A stretch of DNA of 64,000 bases, from assembly GCF_000309385.1 (NCBI RefSeq), contig NZ_JH976537.1, positions 5,097,938 through 5,161,937 of the forward strand, given 5' to 3'. The notes beneath the pieces were generated by a model. The model was not told the DNA's origin and did not search any database. It was given only the letters and a program-made list of their open reading frames with translations. A program made the position numbers and the translations under genes. Shown here in pieces: positions 16,973-24,863 of this stretch. The stretch comes from Nodosilinea nodulosa PCC 7104. Its GTDB lineage: Bacteria > Cyanobacteriota > Cyanobacteriia > Phormidesmidales > Phormidesmidaceae. Position 1 is the stretch's first letter, and each line of letters starts with the position of its first letter.

Positions 16973-17087
16973 CGGGTAAAACCGGAGTACTAACGTGAGT
17001 GCTTTATGTCTTTAATTTAACGCGAAGTGCCGAGGCTGCTGAGGCCAAAGGCCGCAAATTGATGGCGGAAACCCGTACCAAAGGTGG

Positions 17088-17312
17088 CTAACCGCCGCCT
17101 ACGATGGTGACGATCTCCAGCCTGTCGTGGGGGCGCAGATAGGTGGTATCCCACAGCTGGCGATGGAGAATTTCGCCGTTATACTCTACCGCCACCAGGC
17201 GCGGGTTGAGACCTAGGGATTCTAAAAAGGCGGGCAGCACTGTACTGGGAAGGCAGGGCTGCGATTCTCCGTTGACGAGAATAGAGAAGGAATCGGTGGT
17301 CAAATCAGCCAT
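17088..17312 (-). CDS. thiS: Sulfur carrier protein ThiS
   Basis: 74 aa, ubiquitin-like beta-grasp fold. It starts with VNGE and ends VTIVGGG, supplying the C-terminal Gly-Gly on which the thiocarboxylate for thiazole synthesis forms. The extra final glycine after GG is slightly unusual. It lies 67 nt downstream of thiE on the same strand, a usual cyanobacterial pairing. Confidence 0.93.
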   Translation of the reverse strand: MADLTTDSFSILVNGESQPCLPSTVLPAFLESLGLNPRLVAVEYNGEILHRQLWDTTYLRPHDRLEIVTIVGGG

Positions 17313-17379
17313 GGCGTCACGCTAAATAACAGACAGCGAGCTCACAAAATGAAGCGGATGGTTTCTAGTCAAGCCAGCC

Positions 17380-18465
17380 TCACTGAATCGGAGCAGCCAC
17401 CGAGTGAAAGCTGCGACGATGGTTGGTTTGAGCGGCAAAGTACTGGGCGATGAGGGTGGGGTTTTCGGCCTCCAGAATGGCGCGCACTACGGCCACCCGC
17501 TCGGCTCCGGCTTGCAGCACCTCAGTCAAGTTTTCGGTGTTGATGCCGCCGATCGCGTACCAGGGCACTGTGGCGTGCTCGGCGGCGTAGCGCACGTAGT
17601 CCAGGCCAGCGGCAGGTTTATCGGGCTTGGTGGGGGTGCTGTACACAGGCCCCACACCAATGTAGTCGGCCCCTTCGGCGATCGCCCGCTGCATTTCGTC
17701 GGGGTTTGTCGTAGAGCGACCGATAATGCGCTGGCTGCCCAGCAGCTGGCGCGCCGCAGCGATGGGCAGATCGGTCTGGCCCAGGTGTACGCCGTCGGCC
17801 TCGACCGCCAGGGCCAGATCGACGCGATCGTTGATCAAAAACAGCGCTCCGTAGCGGTGGCACAGGTCTTTGAGCTGCTGGGCTAGCTCCAGCCGCAGAT
17901 GGTCGTCGGTGTGCTTGTCGCGGTACTGCACCAGGGCTATGCCCCCCCGCAGGGCCGCCTCTACAATGGGCAGCAGGCGATCGCTGGGCGAGGTCACCAG
18001 GTAGGTCAATCCCTGGCGCAGCCGCTGAACCCGGTGCCCACCGAGAATTTCGCTCTCCAGGGCATAGACCTGATAGCGCATGGCTTTGCTGCCCGCCGCC
18101 AGGTCGTCGCGGTAGAGCTTGCCATACTCCTCAAGCGCGCGCAGGGCCTCCTGCACGCGGCAAAAGTTGGCCTGCAAGACCGTCATTACGCTGGTGCGCT
18201 CGGCCTCCTGGGGGTGGGTGAGAGCGGTGCCAGGGTCGCCGGGGGTATCGCGGCACAGGCGCAGTTCCGCAGCGTGCCACTGAGCCAGGGTTTGCCGCAG
18301 GTGCTTGAGCTGCTCGGTCTGGCCCGCATTGTTTAGCCCAAAGCGGCACCATTCCTCGATGATGCGAAGCCCCTCCCGCGCCCGGTCCAGATTGGCATCG
18401 AGAATGCGGTAGACAGCGGCATCGGCAAGGGTGGGCAGCGCTGGCAGCCCGGTCAATTCTGGCAT
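17380..18465 (-). CDS. thiE: Thiamine-phosphate synthase with cyanobacterial N-terminal domain
   Basis: 361 aa from the ATG at 18465; an in-frame start at 18492 would add nine residues. The N-terminal domain (about 15-150), starting AAVYRILDANLDRAREGLRIIEEWCRF, is the helical extension typical of cyanobacterial ThiE. The C-terminal TIM barrel joins HMP-PP and thiazole phosphate. It contains LVQYRDK, LFLINDRVDLALAVEADGVHLGQTDLP, and the phosphate-binding IGVGPVYSTPTKP and AIGGI. It precedes thiS. Confidence 0.93.
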   Translation of the reverse strand: MPELTGLPALPTLADAAVYRILDANLDRAREGLRIIEEWCRFGLNNAGQTEQLKHLRQTLAQWHAAELRLCRDTPGDPGTALTHPQEAERTSVMTVLQANFCRVQEALRALEEYGKLYRDDLAAGSKAMRYQVYALESEILGGHRVQRLRQGLTYLVTSPSDRLLPIVEAALRGGIALVQYRDKHTDDHLRLELAQQLKDLCHRYGALFLINDRVDLALAVEADGVHLGQTDLPIAAARQLLGSQRIIGRSTTNPDEMQRAIAEGADYIGVGPVYSTPTKPDKPAAGLDYVRYAAEHATVPWYAIGGINTENLTEVLQAGAERVAVVRAILEAENPTLIAQYFAAQTNHRRSFHSVAAPIQ

Positions 18466-18551
18466 AGAAACAGTGCAGAGCAGAACTTCCACATCCTATC
18501 AGCCAGGTGACCAGTCAGGCGGGCAGCCACGGGGAAGTCCGTCCGCAGCCG

Positions 18552-18713
18552 CTATTTCTGCTGCTGCATAATCTGCTCAATGCCCTTCACAGCCGGATCG
18601 GAACGCCAGGTATCAAAGGCTTTCCAGGCAATAAAACCGAAGACCGCGATCGCCGCGATCGTCACCAGCGACGACCAAAACTTAGCCATAGAGGTATCAG
18701 AGTCAAGACGCAT
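18552..18713 (-). CDS. Small single-span membrane protein
   Basis: 53 aa from the ATG at 18713, which has GGAG about 6 nt upstream; a second ATG at 18689 would give 45 aa. One membrane helix, SLVTIAAIAVFGFIAW, is followed by a basic/polar tail ending EQIMQQQK. It sits just upstream of thiE on the same strand. I do not recognise it. The gene call rests on the hydrophobic segment, the ribosome-binding site and the tight packing. Confidence 0.5.
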   Translation of the reverse strand: MRLDSDTSMAKFWSSLVTIAAIAVFGFIAWKAFDTWRSDPAVKGIEQIMQQQK

Positions 18714-18851
18714 AAACCACTCCATGAATAATAGCGGGCAGAACAAGGTAGATTCACGGATGAAGATGAGCCCCACAGCCTTCGCCACAGTAATTAGGAG
18801 AAGTTTAAGCCAGCGCTGGTGGAGTGGCGAAGGCGTATAAGTAGCGTTCCT

Positions 18852-18876
18852 GCGGAAGGCTGAGTCAGTCTTCCGC
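18852..18876. repeat. Near-perfect palindrome between a ycf37-like gene and a small membrane protein gene
   Basis: GCGGAAGGCTGA (18852-18863) and TCAGTCTTCCGC (18865-18876) are inverted with one mismatch around a single central G. There is no T-run, so it is either an operator-like dyad or a weak terminator of the upstream gene. A 10-bp CCAGCGCTGG-like palindrome lies close by near 18810. Confidence 0.4.
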
Positions 18877-18995
18877 GTCCTAATCTAGCTGGCCAGCGCT
18901 ATACCCAGACAAGCGCCATTAATCTCTATATACCCCAAGCTCAATAGTTTTGTGTCATCGACCTGGGGCAGAGGCACAAAACGTAGATTCCAGGG

Positions 18996-19532
18996 CTATT
19001 TCTCGCTAGGGGCGAGACGCTTTTTGAGGGAGTCGGACCGGCGACGGGCGGTGGTGTTTTTAGGCTCTAGGGCCAAAGCGGTTTCATACATCTCCAGGGC
19101 CTGAGCGGTAAGCTGCTTGCGCTCGTAGCTGTGGCCCAGGTTGTTGAGGGCGGTGACGTACTCGGGGGATATTTTAAGCGCTTCTTTGTAGTTGCGAATC
19201 GCCAGGTCGTACTGGTCCTGGGCAAAGTAGGCGTAGCCCAGGGCGTTGTAGACCACGGCGGCATTTTCGGTCTCGTCATTGCCCAGCTGCTTGAGGGCCT
19301 GTTGCAGGTAGAGGGCCGCCTGGGTATAGAGCTTTTTGTCGAGCAGCAGACTGCCCAGTTCGTAGTATTCCTGGGCGGTGCCCTTTTCTTTGGTCAGGCG
19401 CGACTGAAGTCGGCCCAGGGTGCCCTCAATGCGGCGGGTTTTAATCACCTGGCGCACCACAAAAAAGGCGGCAACGCTCAGCAACGCCAGCAGAATACCC
19501 AGGTAGATGAGGAGCAGGTTGCTGTTTTCCAT
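18996..19532 (-). CDS. TPR protein resembling photosystem I assembly factor Ycf37
   Basis: 178 aa. One N-terminal membrane helix (about 6-28) is followed by a charged linker and three TPR units (about 55-165), including NALGYAYFAQDQYDLAIRNY and ALNNLGHSYERK. Length and order match Ycf37, which helps photosystem I assembly at the thylakoid membrane. Many membrane-anchored TPR proteins look similar, so the name is a resemblance. It lies 45 nt downstream of the solute-binding protein gene. Confidence 0.7.
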   Translation of the reverse strand: MENSNLLLIYLGILLALLSVAAFFVVRQVIKTRRIEGTLGRLQSRLTKEKGTAQEYYELGSLLLDKKLYTQAALYLQQALKQLGNDETENAAVVYNALGYAYFAQDQYDLAIRNYKEALKISPEYVTALNNLGHSYERKQLTAQALEMYETALALEPKNTTARRRSDSLKKRLAPSEK

Positions 19533-19577
19533 CCGAATCTTCGTTTTGCTCTTGAGGTCTAACCTATCTTGCCACGG

Positions 19578-20345
19578 CTAGGGCAACCCCCAGAAGGTAG
19601 CTCGATCTTCTAGCCAGCCATTTTGGTGCCATTGGGTCACGGTCTGCCTGATTAGCTCGCGTAGATCGTTGTACTGGGTGCCCTTGGGCAGAGCGATCGC
19701 CAGGGGTTCAGCCGAGAGCAGGCTGGGCACCAGATAGTAACCGCTGTAGTCCTGCTGCCAGCCTGTCAGCACCGTGACATCCCCGGCAAAGGCATCGATC
19801 TGGCCGCTGCTGAGGCGGCTGAGGGCTTCCTGGTAGCTGGAGAGGGGAACCAGAGTCGCCTGGGGCATCAGGTAGCGCACCACCGACACGGTGCTCGCCC
19901 CCTGCAATACTCCCAGCCGCCGCTGCTGTAGATCTTCCAGGCGGCGGTAGCGTGGGTCGTGCACCAACACCGCCGCCCCGTCTAGGTAGTAGGGCGGGCT
20001 AAAGCTGACCAGGCGCTGCCGCCCGGCGGTCAGAGTAACGCCAGCGATCGCGACGTCGACCCGGTCTTCTAACACCGCCGGCAGGCGATCGGTATTGGCC
20101 ACCACCGTAAATTCCACCGCGCTAGGATCGCCAAAAATGGCCGCAGCCAGGCCGCGGGCAATGTCAATCTCAAGGCCGACCAGGTTGCCGTCGCGATCGC
20201 GAAAGCTCAGGGGTCGCCAGTCTTCTCGCACCCCCACTACCAGATGTCCGCGATCGCGAATAGTGTCGAGGTCGGCAGCAAAAACTGGGAGTGCAGCCAG
20301 CTGCGCTCCCAGTAGTAAACCAAACCCAAGCCAGTTCCATGCCAT
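19578..20345 (-). CDS. Periplasmic amino-acid-type solute-binding protein (family 3)
   Basis: 255 aa with a signal peptide (about 1-23, ending VFAAD). The SBP-bac-3 fold shows in LVVGVREDWRPLSFRD, LVGLEIDIARGLA, VDVAIAGVTLTAGRQRLVSFSPPYY and the C-terminal ALPKG segment. Such proteins deliver polar amino acids to ABC permeases or act as sensors. No permease or ATPase gene is adjacent, so it is an orphan binding protein here. Confidence 0.88.
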   Translation of the reverse strand: MAWNWLGFGLLLGAQLAALPVFAADLDTIRDRGHLVVGVREDWRPLSFRDRDGNLVGLEIDIARGLAAAIFGDPSAVEFTVVANTDRLPAVLEDRVDVAIAGVTLTAGRQRLVSFSPPYYLDGAAVLVHDPRYRRLEDLQQRRLGVLQGASTVSVVRYLMPQATLVPLSSYQEALSRLSSGQIDAFAGDVTVLTGWQQDYSGYYLVPSLLSAEPLAIALPKGTQYNDLRELIRQTVTQWHQNGWLEDRATFWGLP

Positions 20346-20400
20346 GGTGCCGCCGCGTCTACCTTACGACCGCCCCGTGCCAACGTCTTACTCCCAAACC

Positions 20401-20751
20401 CTAGGCCCGGTTGGCAACCTCGACCACGGCGGCAAAGCCGCTGGGGTCTAACACCGCCATCTGGGCCAGCATTTTGCGGTTGATCTCGATATTGGCTTTC
20501 TTGAGCTGGCCAATCAGCTGGCTATAGCTCACCCCGTGCATGCGAGATGCCGCATTGATGCGGGTGATCCACAGACGACGAAAATCGCGCTTGCGGTTGC
20601 GGCGATCGCGGTAGGCGTACCGCAATGCCTTCATCACCTGCTGATTGGCGGTGCGAAATAGCTTAGAGTGCGATCCCCTAAACCCTTTGGCCAGCTTGAG
20701 AACTTTGTTGCGGCGCTTGCGTGCTACGTTGCCGCGCTTGACACGTGCCAT
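20401..20751 (-). CDS. rplT: 50S ribosomal protein L20
   Basis: 116 aa, standard length. The sequence [24 protein letters not shown] and the C-terminal LAQMAVLDP are diagnostic. L20 binds 23S rRNA early in 50S assembly. It follows rpmI by 81 nt on the same strand. infC, the usual third member of this operon, is not next to them. Confidence 0.98.
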   Translation of the reverse strand: MARVKRGNVARKRRNKVLKLAKGFRGSHSKLFRTANQQVMKALRYAYRDRRNRKRDFRRLWITRINAASRMHGVSYSQLIGQLKKANIEINRKMLAQMAVLDPSGFAAVVEVANRA

Positions 20752-20832
20752 GACTCTTTAACCCTTGGGATGATTTGAAGTTGATAAAAGTAACTACTGC
20801 CAGTTGACCACTGACAAACGGAGAGCCTGACC

Positions 20833-21030
20833 CTACAGGTAGGGCAGCATCAGCTCAACGTTGGGAGCGTCTTCCTCAGACACCACGGCAATCTTAGAAA
20901 GCCGGGAGCGACGTTCAGCGTTTTTGTGCTGCAATATGTGATTCTTAAACGCCTTGCGACGCATGATTTTGCCGCTGCCGCTGCGGCGAAAGCGCTTCGC
21001 GGCGGCTTTGCGGGACTTGAGCTTAGGCAT
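20833..21030 (-). CDS. rpmI: 50S ribosomal protein L35
   Basis: 65 aa from the ATG at 21030 ([14 protein letters not shown]), the family start; the open frame continues upstream but is not conserved. [16 protein letters not shown] is the L35 core. It is first in the rpmI-rplT unit, with the tRNA-Asn gene divergent about 210 bp away. Confidence 0.97.
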   Translation of the reverse strand: MPKLKSRKAAAKRFRRSGSGKIMRRKAFKNHILQHKNAERRSRLSKIAVVSEEDAPNVELMLPYL

Positions 21031-21241
21031 GGTTACCACAATTTCGACACAGTCTTCAACTATATCATGGGTGCCCCGCAACGGCAGCATAAACGTGCGA
21101 GATACAGCCCTAGAAATCTCCTCCGGGGCCAGGCGCCGGCCTCCAGCCATCGCCCCAGCCCTGGTCAGCTAATTTGGCCCGTTTTTGTCGGAAGGGTTGT
21201 CAAGATTACACACTTGTCGCTAGTATTAGTTTTGCGCGTAA

Positions 21242-21313
21242 TCCTCAGTAGCTCAGTGGTAGAGCGGTCGGCTGTTAACCGATTGGTCGTAGGTTCGAAT
21301 CCTACCTGGGGAG
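21242..21313 (+). tRNA. trnN: tRNA-Asn(GUU)
   Basis: 72 nt. The acceptor stem pairs TCCTCAG with CTGGGGA (one G-T pair), with discriminator G. D-arm GCTCAGTGGTAGAGC, anticodon loop CTGTTAACC with anticodon GTT, and T-arm GTAGGTTCGAATCCTAC are all present. CCA is not encoded. Confidence 0.97.
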
Positions 21314-21645
21314 TTTTTACAGGCTGAGCAGGGCGTCCAGAGCGGCGGTATGCTCCAAAGCTTTCACAACGGCTGGCAACTTAACGGCTAGCAACTTTCA
21401 TGTGGCCAGCCCCCTTGCTGCTAAAGGCCTTTAAATCTAAAGCAAACCTTAAACCACCGGGACTGGGGTCAGATTTACCCAGGAAAAATTAGGGGCTTTG
21501 CTTATAATTTATCGAGGAATTGTATTATTCCGACATAGCTCTTTACGTTGAAGTGCTAGGCTACTCAAAGCTTTATGGTTTTATGGTTAGTTCTGGGCCA
21601 GTTTCCGGGCCAGTGTCGCTGTCGGGTTGTCAAATTTAGTTGGTA
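21314..21645 (+). promoter_or_regulatory. Leader region of rpaA with a -10 box
   Basis: About 330 bp without a gene between tRNA-Asn and rpaA. A consensus TATAAT sits at 21503-21508, about 140 nt before the rpaA ATG. No good -35 box precedes it, which is common for cyanobacterial promoters. The region is AT-richer than its surroundings, as expected of a promoter and long 5' leader. Confidence 0.45.
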
Positions 21646-22365
21646 ATGCCTCGTATTCTCGTCATTGATGATGATGCTGCGATCGCGGAGCTTGTTTCCG
21701 TCAATTTGGAAATGGCAGGCTACGACGTGAATCAGGCTGGGGATGGTATCAAGGGCCAGGCCCTGGCGGTGCAGCTGCTGCCAGACCTGATTATGCTCGA
21801 CCTGATGCTGCCCAAGGTCGATGGCCTGACCGTGTGCCAGCGCCTGCGCCGCGATCGCCGCACCGCCGATATTCCCGTTCTCATGCTGACTGCCCTGGGG
21901 CAGACCCAGGATAAGGTCGATGGCTTCAACGCCGGAGCCGACGACTACCTGACCAAGCCCTTTGAGCTAGACGAAATGCTGGCTCGGGTGCGCGCCCTGC
22001 TGCGCCGCACCGATCGCATCCCCCAGGCCGCCAAGCACAGCGAAATTCTCAACTACGGCCCCCTCACCCTGATTCCAGAGCGCTATGAAGCGATCTGGTT
22101 TGATGGCACCGTCAAGCTCACCCACCTGGAATTTGAGCTGCTGCACTGTCTACTCCAGCGCCATGGGCAAACCGTATCGCCCAGCCAAATCTTGCAGGAG
22201 GTGTGGGGCTACGAACCCAACGACGATATTGAAACGATTCGCGTGCACGTGCGGCACCTGCGCACCAAGCTAGAGCCCGACCCCCGGCATCCCAAGTTTA
22301 TTAAAACCGTCTACGGGGCCGGGTACTGTCTGGAGCTGCCTGCTGTGGTGGTCGATTCAAACTAA
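21646..22365 (+). CDS. rpaA: Response regulator RpaA (OmpR family)
   Basis: 239 aa from the ATG at 21646. The receiver domain has acidic pocket DDD (8-10), phospho-acceptor D52 in [13 protein letters not shown] and KPF near residue 105. The C-terminal winged helix has [24 protein letters not shown] and ends [14 protein letters not shown]. The stretch [29 protein letters not shown] is characteristic of RpaA rather than RpaB. RpaA is the main output regulator of the circadian clock (from SasA/CikA) and also affects phycobilisome coupling. It is monocistronic, followed by a strong hairpin. Confidence 0.92.
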   Translation: MPRILVIDDDAAIAELVSVNLEMAGYDVNQAGDGIKGQALAVQLLPDLIMLDLMLPKVDGLTVCQRLRRDRRTADIPVLMLTALGQTQDKVDGFNAGADDYLTKPFELDEMLARVRALLRRTDRIPQAAKHSEILNYGPLTLIPERYEAIWFDGTVKLTHLEFELLHCLLQRHGQTVSPSQILQEVWGYEPNDDIETIRVHVRHLRTKLEPDPRHPKFIKTVYGAGYCLELPAVVVDSN

Positions 22366-22478
22366 AAACGGCGAGGCGGCGCTGACCACAACAGGCAGCA
22401 TCCATAGGCGGCGGGTGATCCTTGGCAGGGTCAATTTTGGTCGACTGACAAAACCCTTGAAACCCTTACGCTGCCGTA

Positions 22479-22512
22479 GGTTTTGTTAGCTTTAGCGAAA
22501 CCTAACAAAACC
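22479..22512 (+). terminator. Hairpin downstream of rpaA
   Basis: GGTTTTGTTAG (22479-22489) and CTAACAAAACC (22502-22512) form an 11-bp perfect stem with a 12-nt loop, about 115 nt after the rpaA stop. There is no long U-run after it, but the distance and stability suit a terminator. Confidence 0.5.
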
Positions 22513-22518
22513 GCTACT

Positions 22519-22570
22519 GGTGTTGGGTTTTCTCCCCTGGAGACGCTACACGAACGCTTCGCTCAACACC
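22519..22570. repeat. Interspersed hairpin element of the GGAGACGCTAC..GCTTCGCTCAAC type
   Basis: GGTGTTG (22519-22525) is inverted as CAACACC (22564-22570). Between them lie GGAGACGCTACACG and AACGCTTCGCTC. I recall very similar sequences as multi-copy intergenic elements in filamentous cyanobacteria. Only one copy is seen in this window. Confidence 0.4.
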
Positions 22571-22657
22571 AACCTACATCAGAACTTTTGTCGGTCAATC
22601 AAGGGGCAACCATGGTCATTGGGTTGAGCCATGACAAAAATTGATCTGCCGCAGGCG

Positions 22658-22735
22658 TTTGTAATCCAAAATTGTGATCCGACGTTGTGATCCAAAGTTG
22701 TGATCCAACGTTGTGATCCAAAGTCGTGATCCAAA
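22658..22735. repeat. Six tandem copies of a 13-bp repeat
   Basis: Units begin at 22658, 22671, 22684, 22697, 22710 and 22723, in exact 13-bp register, with consensus GTTGTGATCCAAA. The four 3' units differ at one or two positions; the two 5' units are more diverged. There are no spacers, so it is not a CRISPR array. Arrays like this resemble the short tandemly repeated sequences of filamentous cyanobacteria but with a 13-bp unit. Confidence 0.92.
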
Positions 22736-22931
22736 TACAGAGCAATTTGAGCTGCTCCAGCCGCGATCGCGGCGTCGCCATCGACCATACTGAAGTAGGG
22801 AACGAGATTGGATAGGTCAACTTCGCTGGGGCTCGGGTAGACATGGCCTGCTGAGGTGCTCAGTCCTGGAGTTGGCTGGGGTCCGAAACCTCTAACTCTA
22901 GTCAATCCTGGTTCTAGCAAAAGCAACATCC

Positions 22932-23285
22932 ATGATTTTCAAAATTCACGACATTACAGGCCAGTACGCCATTTCCGCCGATCACGGGCAGCAGGTTTAC
23001 GACCACATCCACGGCGACCTGCTCGATGGCCGTTCCGTGGAACTCGACTTTGCCGAGGTCAACGTCTTTGCGTCGGCCTTCTTCAACTTCGCGATCGGGC
23101 AGCTGCTCAAAGATATCTCCACTGACGACCTCAACCAGCTGCTCACCATCAGCAACCTCAACCCCAGTGGGGACTCGATTCTCCGCCATATCATCACCAG
23201 CGCCCAGCGCTACTACTCCGACCGGCAGTACCAGGCGGCCGCCGATGCCGTGATGGAAGAGTACGCCGACAGCTTTGAGGCATGA
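22932..23285 (+). CDS. STAS-like domain protein (DUF4325 type)
   Basis: 117 aa. The alternation of short beta strands and helices, with SVELDFAEVNVFASAFFNFAIGQLL in the centre, fits the STAS-like DUF4325 domain. Such domains are small cytoplasmic modules of unknown function, often next to effector or kinase genes. The serine/threonine phosphorylated in anti-sigma antagonists is not clearly present. Its stop overlaps the next start (ATGA at 23282-23285), so it is translationally coupled to the PIN gene. The ATG lacks a strong Shine-Dalgarno. Confidence 0.65.
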   Translation: MIFKIHDITGQYAISADHGQQVYDHIHGDLLDGRSVELDFAEVNVFASAFFNFAIGQLLKDISTDDLNQLLTISNLNPSGDSILRHIITSAQRYYSDRQYQAAADAVMEEYADSFEA

Positions 23286-23929
23286 CCATCAATCTCACCG
23301 TCCGCGCCGAGGTTGTCGACATTCAAAATGACATCCCAAAGCACAGCGACGTTCTCTTTGTCGATACCAACGTGTGGCTCTGGCAAACCTACGGCCTGCC
23401 GCCCGAACCAGACCGCCACCGGGCCAGGCGAGACGAGCAAAAGCTCAGAATTTATACCCGCTACCTGAACGCCGCCCTGGTCCGAGGGGTTCAGCTGAAA
23501 TACTGCGGGCTGATCTTGGCCGAACTGGCCCACGTCATCGAAAAAGCCGAGTTCGAGATTTTTAAGCGCAGCAACAATATCGAAACCTTAAAACCAAAGG
23601 AGTATCGCCACAACTACCCCCACGTGCACGCGCTGGTCGCAGACATTGTGCAGAATGCCTGGGGGCAGATCACGATGCTGGCCTCCTCGGCAGACCTGAC
23701 AATTGACGAAGGGCTGGCGGCAGCGACGATCGCTCAATTCCAGCAGATTCCTCTGGACGGCTATGATCTATTTCTCCTGCAAGCCATCCGCAACACAGGG
23801 ATAAGGCCTGTTCAGATCCTCACCGACGATATGGACTACGCCTCCGTCCCCGGCATTCAGCTGTTTACCAGCAACTGGCTGGTGATTCAGCGGGCTACAG
23901 CCCAGGGCAAGCTGCTGGCTTCGAGATAG
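23282..23929 (+). CDS. PIN-domain-like putative nuclease
   Basis: 215 aa. Acidic residues fall in PIN order: D28 in VLFVDTNVW, E81 in LILAELAHVIEK, D162 in LDGYDLFLLQAI and DD at 182-183 in ILTDDMDYASVPGIQLFTSN. PIN proteins are metal-dependent RNases, commonly the toxins of VapBC systems. This one is longer than VapC (about 130 aa), with an insertion of basic and aromatic residues around 36-70 and 85-115. It overlaps the STAS-like gene by 4 bp. RNase activity is inferred from motif order only. Confidence 0.7.
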   Translation: MTINLTVRAEVVDIQNDIPKHSDVLFVDTNVWLWQTYGLPPEPDRHRARRDEQKLRIYTRYLNAALVRGVQLKYCGLILAELAHVIEKAEFEIFKRSNNIETLKPKEYRHNYPHVHALVADIVQNAWGQITMLASSADLTIDEGLAAATIAQFQQIPLDGYDLFLLQAIRNTGIRPVQILTDDMDYASVPGIQLFTSNWLVIQRATAQGKLLASR

Positions 23930-23956
23930 GCTGAGCCGACAGCGGGGAGCAGGCCG

Positions 23957-24781
23957 TCATGGCTCCAGTTCACCCAGCGATCGCCCCTGCTGCCGCTGCC
24001 TTCCGGGCCTGGGAACGGGAGACTCCAGCCCCAGGTAGTCAGATAGCCAAAACACGCACAGATAAAACGGCCCGGTATCGAGCAGGGCGGCCACCAGCTT
24101 AAACAGGTAGCCATAGCCGATAAAGCGAATCAGCTGGGGCCAAAGGTTCTGGCCAGCGTCAATGGGCAGCGCTCCGGCTAAAAAGTGGGTGATAAGCACG
24201 ACGGCGATGGTGTCAACCATTTGACTGAGCAGGGTGGAGCCATTGTTGCGCAGCCACAGGTGCTTGCCGTTGGTCAGCTCTTTCCAGAAGTGAAACAGGT
24301 AGACATCGACAAACTGGGCCGCCAGGTAGGCCAGCATTGAGGCCGTCACCGCCCCAAAGGTGAGGTTGCGAATTTCGAAAAATACCGGCAGCCGTCCGGC
24401 GGCGTCGCGGGCAATTTCGCCCGTGGCCGGGTCCAGCGTCTCAAACCCCGGCAGCAGGCCTCCCAGCCAGACGATAAACAGCACCCAGGCGTTGAGGCCC
24501 AGCCCCACCCACACCACCTGGTTGGCCCGCTGCTGGCCGTAGAGTTCTGAAATCAGGTCGGTGCACAGAAAGGTGAGGGGGTAGGGCAGCACGCCGATCG
24601 CCACTGTGACGGCAAAATTGCCCCAGGTAAATACCGTTACAAACCGGCTAATGCCGAGAATGTTGAGCATGCCCAGGGTGCCAAGAAACAGCCCCGACAG
24701 CACTAAAAACACCAGTTCGCGACGATTTTGGAGATACTCTGGTACGGGGCCGTAGGTCGCCGCTGAAGGCTCTGTTTGCAT
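23957..24781 (-). CDS. Queuosine precursor transporter (YhhQ/VUT family)
   Basis: 274 aa with about six membrane helices. LPYPLTFLCTDLISELYGQQRA and the later SQMVDTIAVVLITHF are typical of the VUT/YhhQ (COG1738) family, which imports queuine precursors such as preQ0/preQ1. The hydrophilic insertion LDPATGEIARDAAGRLP lies between helices. It lies 82 nt downstream of fmt on the same strand. No preQ1 riboswitch was recognised upstream. The C-terminal tail is basic and probably disordered. Confidence 0.85.
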   Translation of the reverse strand: MQTEPSAATYGPVPEYLQNRRELVFLVLSGLFLGTLGMLNILGISRFVTVFTWGNFAVTVAIGVLPYPLTFLCTDLISELYGQQRANQVVWVGLGLNAWVLFIVWLGGLLPGFETLDPATGEIARDAAGRLPVFFEIRNLTFGAVTASMLAYLAAQFVDVYLFHFWKELTNGKHLWLRNNGSTLLSQMVDTIAVVLITHFLAGALPIDAGQNLWPQLIRFIGYGYLFKLVAALLDTGPFYLCVFWLSDYLGLESPVPRPGRQRQQGRSLGELEP

Positions 24782-24863
24782 CAGCAGAATTTCTCTGTAG
24801 GGAAAACTGGACTAAACTGTCCTGGCTGATCAACCGCCCCAGCTAATTCTGTAGCCCAGCGGC

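Larger units (their letters stand above)
22366..22931. other. Repeat-rich intergenic region between rpaA and the STAS-like gene
   Basis: About 570 bp. It contains a GGTTTTGTTAG stem-loop, a second hairpin-like element at 22519-22570 and an array of six 13-bp repeats at 22658-22735. A minus-strand frame runs through 22579-22929, but it translates the repeats themselves and has no recognised domain. No promoter box near the STAS-like ATG is obvious. Confidence 0.6.

Noticed and set aside
21031..21150. 40-residue N-terminal extension of L35
   Set aside because: L35 proteins begin MPKLKSRK; the extension is the unconserved upstream leader.
22658..22735. Tandem repeats as a possible CRISPR array
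   Set aside because: The repeats are 13 bp and directly adjacent, with no spacers and no cas genes nearby.
22579..22929. 116-aa minus-strand frame over the 13-bp repeats, with a protein-like VDLSNLVPYFSMVDGDAAIAAG stretch
   Set aside because: Half of it is translation of the tandem repeats, no family is recognised and no ribosome-binding site is present. A decayed gene fragment in 22740-22860 cannot be excluded.
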